NCBI GenBank assembly: GCA_913043805.1
Contig: CAJWMX010000235.1
Location: 1-5,344 of the forward strand
Direction of reading: 5' to 3'
Length of the DNA: 5,344 bases
Origin: an uncultured Acidobacteriota bacterium
GTDB lineage: Bacteria > Acidobacteriota > Vicinamibacteria > Vicinamibacterales > UBA8438
A program made the position numbers and the translations under genes. Shown here piece by piece: positions 1-4,199 of this stretch. Positions within the stretch are counted from its first letter, which is position 1. Every line of letters starts with the position of its first letter. A model generated the notes under the pieces. That model did not search any database. It saw only the letters and a program-made list of their open reading frames with translations, and had not been told where the DNA came from.

Positions 1-467
1 GCGATCTTGCCGAGTGCCACGACCGCCTTCAGACGTGGCAGGGCCGCCATCTCGTCCCGGAGCAGCGAATGACAGTTGACGATCTCGGTCGGCGAGGGCC
101 GGTTGTCGGGCGGCGCGCACCGAACCACGGTGGAGATGTAGGCATCTGACAGCGCGAGCCCGTCCCGCTTGTCGCGGCACAGTGCCTGGTTGGCGAACCC
201 GGTGTCGTGCATGGCGTTCATCAGGAAGTCGCCAGAGCGATCGCCCGTGAAGGGCCGGCCGGTGCGGTTGGCGCCGTGCGCGGCCGGCGCCAGACCGAGC
301 ACCAGCAGCCGCGCCCGTCGGTCGCCGAAGCCGGGTACCGGACGTCCCCAGTAGACCTCGTCGCGAAACGCGGCGCGCTTGTCCTGCGCAACCCGGGCGC
401 AGTAGGCCCGCAGACGTGGGCATGCCTCGCAGCTGACGATCCGCCGATGGACAGCTGACAGAGGCAT
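1..467 (-). CDS. udgB: Family-5 (UdgB-type) uracil-DNA glycosylase, C-terminus cut by window edge
   Basis: This is a base-excision repair enzyme that removes uracil and other deaminated bases from DNA. The frame opens with ATG at 467 and stays open to the left edge, giving about 155 residues; the C-terminal part with motif B lies outside. Visible features are CEAC at residues 13-16, the motif A region GLAPAAHGANRTGRPF at 58-73 followed by TGDRSGD, and VRCAPP at 114-119 with another Cys at 132. Cys13, 16, 117 and 132 match the four [4Fe-4S] ligands of family 4/5 glycosylases. Motif A has Ala/His where other families carry the activating polar residue, which is the family-5 signature. The start lies 12 bases after the lipA stop, so the two genes are probably co-transcribed. 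No clear Shine-Dalgarno is visible. The assignment is firm at family level; substrate range cannot be read here. Confidence 0.93.
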   Translation of the reverse strand, partial: MPLSAVHRRIVSCEACPRLRAYCARVAQDKRAAFRDEVYWGRPVPGFGDRRARLLVLGLAPAAHGANRTGRPFTGDRSGDFLMNAMHDTGFANQALCRDKRDGLALSDAYISTVVRCAPPDNRPSPTEIVNCHSLLRDEMAALPRLKAVVALGKI

Positions 468-479
468 GCAGGGCCGGCG

Positions 480-1442
480 TCACGGCGCGTGGCGGTCGAC
501 GGCGTCCGCTTGTTCGTGCGCGTGATAGGAGCTGCGGACCAGCGGGCCCGATTCGACGTGGAGGAATCCAGCGGCGTCGGCCACCCGCTTGAGCTCGTCG
601 AACTCGTCCGGGTGGTAGTAGCGGGCCACCGGGAGGTGGGCGGCCGAGGGGCGCAGATACTGTCCGATGGTCAGGATCTCGCAGCCGGCGGCCCGTAGAT
701 CGTCGAAGGTGGCCAGAAGCTCGTCACGTTCCTCGCCCAGCCCGACCATAACACCGGACTTTGTCGTCAGCCCGGTACGGGTGCGTCGCGCGCGATCGAG
801 CAGGGTAAGAGCGCGGTCGTAGCTGCCGCCCGGTCGGGCCCGCCGGTACTGACCGCGCACCGTCTCGATGTTGTGATTCAGCACATCGGGGCGCGCGGCC
901 AGGATGATCTCGAGCGGCTCGGCTTGCCCGCCGAAGTCCGGGATGAGCACCTCGACCCGGCAGTCGGGGGCGTCGGTCCGGATGGCGCGGATGGTCGAGG
1001 CGAATGCGCCCGCGCCGCCGTCCTCCAGATCGTCTCGATCGACCGACGTGACGACGACGTGCTCCAGCTCGAGTGTCTTGACGGCGAAGGCGACCCGGGC
1101 CGGTTCGCCGGGGTCGAGGGGGCCTGGCTGACCATGTTCGATGTTGCAGTACCCGCAGGCGCGTGTGCAGATTCCGCCCAGGATCATGAACGTCGCGGTG
1201 CCATGGTCCCAGCATTCGCCGATGTTGGGGCACTGGGCCTCTTCACAGACCGTGTGCAGGCCCTGGCTCTGCACCAGGCGCTGAAGTCGCCGGTAGCCCG
1301 GGGTCCCGGGAGCGCGCACCTTCAGCCAGCGTGGTTTTCCGCCGCGAGGCGCCGGATCGGGGCGGACCCGCCGCCCCCGGTAGAAGGTCGCGGGAACGGC
1401 GACCGGGGCGCCGTGATTCGGCTGAGGAGGCACGGGAGACAT
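480..1442 (-). CDS. lipA: Lipoyl synthase (radical SAM)
   Basis: This cytoplasmic enzyme inserts two sulfur atoms at C6 and C8 of protein-bound octanoyl groups, making the lipoyl cofactor of pyruvate and 2-oxoglutarate dehydrogenases and the glycine cleavage H protein. The 320-residue product carries the auxiliary-cluster motif CEEAQCPNIGEC (Cys66, 71, 77), the radical-SAM motif CTRACGYC (Cys92, 96, 99), LNHNIETV near 188-195, TTKSGVMVGLGE near 226-237, and the C-terminal RSSY (303-306), whose serine ligates the auxiliary cluster in characterised LipA. The order and length are normal for the family. The first 40 residues are a poorly conserved Pro/Arg-rich leader, so GTG at 1433 is an alternative start, but ATG 1442 sits 9 bases after a -10-like box. 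lipB is not adjacent; udgB follows. No Shine-Dalgarno is visible. Confidence 0.97.
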   Translation of the reverse strand: MSPVPPQPNHGAPVAVPATFYRGRRVRPDPAPRGGKPRWLKVRAPGTPGYRRLQRLVQSQGLHTVCEEAQCPNIGECWDHGTATFMILGGICTRACGYCNIEHGQPGPLDPGEPARVAFAVKTLELEHVVVTSVDRDDLEDGGAGAFASTIRAIRTDAPDCRVEVLIPDFGGQAEPLEIILAARPDVLNHNIETVRGQYRRARPGGSYDRALTLLDRARRTRTGLTTKSGVMVGLGEERDELLATFDDLRAAGCEILTIGQYLRPSAAHLPVARYYHPDEFDELKRVADAAGFLHVESGPLVRSSYHAHEQADAVDRHAP

Positions 1443-1451
1443 CGTTCGCCG

Positions 1452-1481
1452 ATGTTAGCGTCTCGTCGCTGGCAGGCGCAA
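1452..1481 (-). promoter_or_regulatory. Candidate lipA-udgB promoter (near-leaderless)
   Basis: Read on the minus strand, TTGCGC (1481-1476) and TAACAT (1457-1452) are separated by 18 bases. The -10 box is a fair match to TATAAT; the -35 shares only TTG with consensus. The box ends 9 bases before the lipA ATG, so a usual start point would give a leader of only a few bases, consistent with the missing Shine-Dalgarno. This is a sequence-based prediction only. Confidence 0.4.
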
Positions 1482-1508
1482 ACCGACGGCAAACCGAGGG
1501 GAGTTCGG

Positions 1509-1514
1509 TAGAAT
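1509..1514 (+). promoter_or_regulatory. Candidate -10 box of the UPF0173-DUF2203 operon
   Basis: TAGAAT matches TATAAT at five of six positions and ends 9 bases before the ATG at 1524. No convincing -35 lies 16-18 bases upstream. Transcription from here would begin around 1520-1522, giving an essentially leaderless mRNA; the gene has no well-placed Shine-Dalgarno. The TAG at 1509-1511 is also an in-frame stop, so translation cannot start further upstream. Confidence 0.45.
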
Positions 1515-1523
1515 GCTGGGCCG

Positions 1524-2240
1524 ATGTCCGCGCTTGCGCCCGAGGGGTTGGCGATCACCTGGCTGGGGCACGCGACCCTCTTGCTGTCGACGCCCGGCGG
1601 GCTGCGGATCGTGATCGACCCCTGGCTTGCGTCGAATCCCGCCTGTCCCCCCGAGCGACGGACCATCGAGGCGGCGGACCTGGTGCTGGTGACTCACGGG
1701 CATCCGGATCACATCGGCGATCTGTTGCCGGTGGCTCGCGGCACCGGGGCGTGTGTGGTAGGGATCGTCGAGCTGTGCCACTGGCTCGAAACGAAAGGGC
1801 TCACACGGCTGGAGCCGATGAACAAGGGGGGCACGATCACGCTGCGCGGTGTCCGGGTCACCATGGTGCACGCTGACCACAGCCCTGGCTGGGCCGATGG
1901 AGATCCGGCGATCGGGCTAGGGGCGGCGGTGGGCTATGTGCTCGGTCTGGAGAACGGCCTGACCGTGTATGTGGCCGGCGACACCGCGCTGTTTGGCGAC
2001 ATGCGCCTGATCGGTGAGCTCTACGCCCCGGACATCGCCGTCTTGCCGATCGGCGACCGCTATACGATGGGGCCCCGGGAGGCGGCGCGCGCGTGCCAGT
2101 GGCTGGGCGTGCGCCAGGTCGTTCCGGTGCACTACGGCACGTTCCCCGAGCTGACCGGTACGCCGTCGGAGCTTCGGGCGCTCGTGGAACCGGCCGGCGT
2201 CGCGGTGTTGGAATTGACCCCCGGAGAGACTGCATCCTAG
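1524..2240 (+). CDS. UPF0173-family metal-dependent hydrolase (metallo-beta-lactamase fold)
   Basis: This 238-residue cytoplasmic protein has the metallo-beta-lactamase fold and the layout of the UPF0173 (YtkL-like) family; its substrate is unknown. Motifs in order are TWLGHAT at 12-18, IDPWL at 31-35, the metal-binding HGHPDH with His58, His60, Asp62 and His63, VHADHS at 115-120 with His116/His119, AGDTALFGDM at 151-160 with the bridging Asp153, LPIGDRYTMGP at 174-184, and VHYGTFPEL with His203. Length and motif set are complete, so it should be active with two metal ions. The start is fixed by an in-frame TAG at 1509-1511 just upstream. It is divergent from lipA and only 2 bases from the DUF2203 gene downstream, so those two are likely co-translated. 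Family recognition is strong; biological role is not known. Confidence 0.92.
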   Translation: MSALAPEGLAITWLGHATLLLSTPGGLRIVIDPWLASNPACPPERRTIEAADLVLVTHGHPDHIGDLLPVARGTGACVVGIVELCHWLETKGLTRLEPMNKGGTITLRGVRVTMVHADHSPGWADGDPAIGLGAAVGYVLGLENGLTVYVAGDTALFGDMRLIGELYAPDIAVLPIGDRYTMGPREAARACQWLGVRQVVPVHYGTFPELTGTPSELRALVEPAGVAVLELTPGETAS

Positions 2241-2242
2241 AC

Positions 2243-2593
2243 GTGACCGACGCCGCCACTCCCCGGATCTTCACGCTCGCGGAGGCCGAGCAGCTGCTCG
2301 GCACCGTCTACGCCGTTACCGACGAAGCGGTGCAGGAAGCTGAGCAGATCTCAGAAGACCTCGACCGTCTGTCGTCCCAGGATCCGGCCCGGGCGGCGCG
2401 GTTGCAGGCCCTTGAAACTGTCGTCCACGACTGGACAGCCCGGATGGAGGCGCTGGGTATTGTCGTGAAGGGCCTGTGGCTGGTCGACTTCGACAACGGT
2501 GAGGGCTACTACTGCTGGAAGTATCCGGAGCCGGCCATTCGTCACTATCACGGCTACGATGAGGGGGTTGCGGGCCGGATGAAGATCGTTTGA
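2243..2593 (+). CDS. DUF2203 family protein
   Basis: A 116-residue soluble protein of the uncharacterised DUF2203 family. The N-terminus RIFTLAEAEQLLG (8-20) is the typical opening, followed by a long charged helical stretch (about 21-72) likely to form a helical hairpin or coiled coil. The C-terminal part has the family pattern: GIVVKGLWLVDFDN (72-85), YYCWKYPEP (89-97), then a His-rich segment with Asp/Glu and GR near 101-112 (HYHGYDEG then AGR). The chosen start is GTG 2243, 2 bases after the upstream stop, with GGAGAG at 2223-2228 at a long 14-base spacing. The open frame extends back to 2093 inside the UPF0173 gene, but the family begins at about RIFTL, so the longer version is rejected. 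No signal peptide or membrane segment is seen. Function is unknown. Confidence 0.85.
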   Translation: MTDAATPRIFTLAEAEQLLGTVYAVTDEAVQEAEQISEDLDRLSSQDPARAARLQALETVVHDWTARMEALGIVVKGLWLVDFDNGEGYYCWKYPEPAIRHYHGYDEGVAGRMKIV

Positions 2594-2595
2594 AG

Positions 2596-2624
2596 TTGAA
2601 CCACGTGGCTCCAAGCGCTATCCT
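2596..2624 (+). promoter_or_regulatory. Sigma70-type promoter of the ferredoxin-nuoB-nuoI operon
   Basis: TTGAAC (2596-2601) and TATCCT (2619-2624) each match consensus at four of six positions and are separated by the ideal 17 bases. The -35 begins 3 bases after the DUF2203 stop. Expected transcription start is about 2630-2632, leaving a leader of roughly 95 bases before the ferredoxin ATG. Confidence 0.6.
2598..2611 (+). promoter_or_regulatory. Palindromic operator candidate within the promoter
   Basis: CCACGTGG (2601-2608) is a perfect 8-base palindrome, extended by GA at 2598-2599 and TC at 2610-2611 as an interrupted inverted repeat. It overlaps the end of the -35 and the first part of the spacer, where a bound dimeric regulator would block or assist polymerase. 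No specific regulator can be named. Confidence 0.35.
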
Positions 2625-2627
2625 TTG

Positions 2628-2674
2628 GGCGGCGAGTCTAGGTCATCGTCCCATGGAGGGACGAACTCGTCGCC
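2628..2674 (+). promoter_or_regulatory. Structured 5' leader: two nested stems
   Basis: The outer arms GGCGGCGAGT (2628-2637) and ACTCGTCGCC (2665-2674) pair over ten positions with one G-U. The inner arms TCGTCCC (2646-2652) and GGGACGA (2658-2664) pair perfectly around the loop ATGGA. The inner helix abuts the outer on the 3' side, with an 8-base bulge (2638-2645) on the 5' side. CGCC at 2671-2674 can instead pair with GGCG at 2679-2682, an alternative fold. There is no T-run, so it is not an intrinsic terminator. Confidence 0.45.
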
Positions 2675-2694
2675 GTCTGGCGGCTCAGGTCCCA

Positions 2695-2710
2695 GCGGTA
2701 CGGCGGTACG
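2695..2710 (+). repeat. Tandem 8-base repeat in the ferredoxin leader
   Basis: GCGGTACG occurs twice in exact tandem, ending 5 bases before the ferredoxin Shine-Dalgarno (GGAGG, 2716-2720). The two GTAC cores are self-complementary and could form a weak 4-bp hairpin with a GGCG loop. Confidence 0.5.
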
Positions 2711-2726
2711 AACACGGAGGATCTTG

Positions 2727-2990
2727 ATGGCGTACACCATTTGCGAACCCTGCGTCGGGACCAAGGACACGGCGTGTGTTGACGTCTGTCCGGTCGATTG
2801 CATCCACCCGCGGAAGGATGAGGAAGAGTTCGAAGCGGAAACGATGCTCTATATCCATCCCGATGAATGCATTGACTGTGGCGCGTGTGTTCCGGCTTGC
2901 CCCGTCGAGGCGATCTTCGCCAACGATGAGGTGCCCGAGCAGTGGGAGGGCTTCATCGAGACCAACGCCAACTGGTACGAGGGCAAGTAG
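2727..2990 (+). CDS. Seven-iron-type ferredoxin ([3Fe-4S]/[4Fe-4S])
   Basis: An 87-residue soluble electron carrier resembling Thermus and FdxA-type seven-iron ferredoxins. Nine cysteines lie at 6, 9, 17, 21, 25, 48, 51, 54 and 58. The first half reads CEPC then C-x7-C-x3-C-P (9, 17, 21): the second Cys of a classical CxxCxxC is replaced by Thr12, which in this family goes with a [3Fe-4S] cluster (Cys9, 17, 58). CIDCGAC (48-54) with Cys21 would hold the [4Fe-4S] cluster. The C-terminus continues with the usual DEVPEQWEGFIE helix (67-78). The loop between Cys25 and Cys48 is 22 residues, about 8 longer than I recall for Azotobacter FdI or Thermus ferredoxin, and acidic. ATG 2727 is fixed by GGAGG at 2716-2720 with 6-base spacing. 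nuoB follows after 15 bases. Confidence 0.94.
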   Translation: MAYTICEPCVGTKDTACVDVCPVDCIHPRKDEEEFEAETMLYIHPDECIDCGACVPACPVEAIFANDEVPEQWEGFIETNANWYEGK

Positions 2991-3005
2991 CCGAGCGACC
3001 GTCTC

Positions 3006-3542
3006 ATGGGCTTGATCGACCATCGGTTCGAAGATAACTTCATCACGACCAATCTCGACAAGGTGCTGAGCTGGGCCAGAGAGTCGTCGCTCTGGCCGAT
3101 GGGCTTTGGCTTGGCGTGCTGCGCCATCGAGATGATCGCGACGTCGACCTCGCGGTACGACATTTCGCGGTTCGGGGCCGAGGTGTTTCGCGCGTCACCG
3201 CGGCAGGCTGACCTGATGATTGTGGCCGGGACCGTCACCAAGAAGATGGCCCCGGTGCTGCGTCGTCTCTATGACCAGATGCCCGAGCCGAAGTGGGTCA
3301 TCTCCATGGGGAGCTGCTCGAACGCGGGCGGTCCGTTCCCGACCTACTCCGTGCTGCAGGGCGTGGACAAGGTCGTGCCGGTCGACGTCTACGTGTCGGG
3401 ATGCCCACCCCGTCCCGAAGCGTTGCTCTACGGTCTAATGCGGCTGCAGGACAAGATCCGGAAAGAGAGCACGGTGCTTCGCAAGGAGCGCGTGATCATG
3501 GCCGGGCAGAGCGAGCCGATTCTCGTCGAGGACAGAGGGTAA
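3006..3542 (+). CDS. nuoB: NADH-quinone oxidoreductase subunit B
   Basis: NuoB is the peripheral-arm subunit of respiratory complex I that carries cluster N2, the last Fe-S centre before quinone, at the cytoplasmic face of the membrane. The 178-residue product is full length. It shows GFGLACCAIEM (33-43) with the tandem Cys38-Cys39, SRYDISRFG (49-57), FRASPRQADLMIVAGTVT (61-78), MGSCSNAGG with Cys104, and SGCPPRPEALLYGL with Cys133; these four Cys are the N2 ligands. The C-terminal 25 residues are variable, as in the family. ATG 3006 lies 15 bases after the ferredoxin stop with no strong Shine-Dalgarno, so translation may depend on coupling. nuoI starts 2 bases after the stop. The normal neighbours nuoA, nuoC and nuoD are absent here. 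Related subunits of hydrogenases or F420H2 dehydrogenase share the Cys motif, but the overall sequence is NuoB-like. Confidence 0.96.
   Translation: MGLIDHRFEDNFITTNLDKVLSWARESSLWPMGFGLACCAIEMIATSTSRYDISRFGAEVFRASPRQADLMIVAGTVTKKMAPVLRRLYDQMPEPKWVISMGSCSNAGGPFPTYSVLQGVDKVVPVDVYVSGCPPRPEALLYGLMRLQDKIRKESTVLRKERVIMAGQSEPILVEDRG
3534..3539 (+). promoter_or_regulatory. Ribosome binding site setting the nuoI GTG start
   Basis: AGAGGG lies 5 bases before GTG 3545, inside the last codons of nuoB. It supports GTG 3545 as the start; the same frame is open back to 3293 within nuoB, but that extension would be a nonsense peptide. Confidence 0.6.
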
Positions 3543-3544
3543 TC

Positions 3545-4015
3545 GTGCAGTCGTTGACGAAGCTGTTTCGGACGGTGTTCCTGGTCGACCTGATCAAGGG
3601 TCTCCTGGTCACGTTGCGCAATGCGCCGCAGCCTGCCTTCACCTTTCAGTATCCGGCGGAGCGTCGCCCCGTGGCCCCGCGGTTCAGAGGGGTGTTGCGG
3701 CTGCAGGTAGAGCCGGAGACCGGCGCGCAGACCTGCATCGTGTGTGACCAGTGCGCCAAGGCGTGTCCCGATGAGCTCATCTTCCTCGGTGGCCATCGGG
3801 AGCCTGGGCACAAAATCAAGGTGCTCGATTTCTTTGATTTCAACCTCTCGCGTTGCAGCTTCTGTGGGCTGTGCTCGGAGGTGTGTCCCACCAAGCCGGT
3901 CAAGGCGCTGATCATGAGCGAGGACTACGAGCTCGGCAGCTACGACCGACAGAAGCAGATTCTGCGGGTCGACGACATGTACGACGGCGTCGCGATCGAG
4001 CAGTACACCCGCTAA
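3545..4015 (+). CDS. nuoI: NADH-quinone oxidoreductase subunit I (2x[4Fe-4S])
   Basis: NuoI carries complex I clusters N6a and N6b and passes electrons towards N2 in NuoB. The 156-residue product begins with an amphipathic N-terminal helix (LTKLFRTVFLVDLIKGLLVT, 4-23), as in the family, where it contacts the membrane arm. It continues with the typical FQYPAERRPVAPRFRG (34-49) and two ferredoxin motifs: CIVCDQCAKACP (Cys64, 67, 70, 74) and CSFCGLCSEVCP (Cys104, 107, 110, 114). All eight ligands are present. The C-terminus (EDYELGSYDRQ, 126-136) matches the family segment. The start is GTG 3545, 2 bases after the nuoB TAA, with AGAGGG at 3534-3539. Direct nuoB-nuoI adjacency is unusual because nuoCDEFGH normally intervene. 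The operon ends right after this gene at an intrinsic terminator, so no further nuo gene follows on this transcript. Confidence 0.96.
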   Translation: MQSLTKLFRTVFLVDLIKGLLVTLRNAPQPAFTFQYPAERRPVAPRFRGVLRLQVEPETGAQTCIVCDQCAKACPDELIFLGGHREPGHKIKVLDFFDFNLSRCSFCGLCSEVCPTKPVKALIMSEDYELGSYDRQKQILRVDDMYDGVAIEQYTR

Positions 4016-4033
4016 GTCCTTTTCACACCCGCT
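4005..4033 (+). repeat. Direct repeat of the terminator 5' arm over the nuoI stop
   Basis: ACACCCGCT occurs at 4005-4013, covering the last nuoI codons and the first base of the stop, and again at 4025-4033 as the 5' arm of the terminator. Both copies can pair with GCGGGTGT at 4057-4064, so two mutually exclusive stems are possible. Confidence 0.5.
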
Positions 4034-4075
4034 GTTTGCCTGCTCATAGGGCGGCCGCGGGTGTGTTTTTTTTTT
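4024..4075 (+). terminator. Intrinsic terminator of the ferredoxin-nuoB-nuoI operon
   Basis: CACACCCGC (4024-4032) pairs perfectly with GCGGGTGTG (4057-4065) to form a 9-bp GC-rich stem, followed directly by ten T residues (4066-4075). The 24-base loop may fold further through CCT (4039-4041) and AGG (4048-4050). It starts 8 bases after the nuoI stop and is oriented for plus-strand transcription. Confidence 0.92.
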
Positions 4076-4153
4076 ACACAATCTACGGTTCCAGACCCCG
4101 CCACGCCGCACGCGTGCGTTCGGGGCCGGATGGTTGCGCCGGGGGGGATCGGC

Positions 4154-4182
4154 TTGCCCTCCCGTGGCGATTGGGGCATAGT
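4154..4182 (+). promoter_or_regulatory. Candidate promoter of the TPR/retropepsin gene
   Basis: TTGCCC (4154-4159) and CATAGT (4177-4182) each match consensus at four of six positions with a 17-base spacer. Transcription would begin near 4189, so the Shine-Dalgarno GGAGGAA (4190-4196) would lie at the very 5' end of a leader of about 11 bases. Apart from this, 4076-4153 shows only a G-run near 4141-4147 and nothing else I can name. Confidence 0.45.
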
Positions 4183-4199
4183 GGCCGCTGGAGGAATTT

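Noticed and set aside
873..1511. Plus-strand open frame (212 codons) across lipA
   Set aside because: It is antisense to lipA, whose motifs are all intact, and its translation has no family features.
2093..2242. N-terminal extension of the DUF2203 gene into the UPF0173 gene
   Set aside because: The extension is an out-of-frame reading of the upstream gene's conserved C-terminus; the family begins near the GTG at 2243.
2628..2674. Leader hairpin as an intrinsic terminator or known riboswitch
   Set aside because: No T-run follows on either strand, and I recognise no known riboswitch consensus; it is kept only as a structured leader.
2618..2803. Small minus-strand frame ending in an acidic tail over the ferredoxin leader
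   Set aside because: The tail looks protein-like, but it overlaps the ferredoxin start and hairpin leader, has no recognisable domain, and the plus-strand promoter and ribosome site explain the region.
3293..3544. N-terminal extension of nuoI into nuoB
   Set aside because: The extended part is an out-of-frame reading of nuoB; GTG 3545 has a ribosome site and gives the normal NuoI length.
3428..4111. Minus-strand open frame opposite nuoI
   Set aside because: nuoI on the other strand has both complete cluster motifs; the antisense frame runs through the terminator and has no recognisable domain.
4141..4163. G-run and CCCTCCC as a hairpin near 4141-4163
   Set aside because: The pairing GGGGGGG with CCCTCCC needs a mismatch and overlaps the candidate -35; too weak to call in a GC-rich region.
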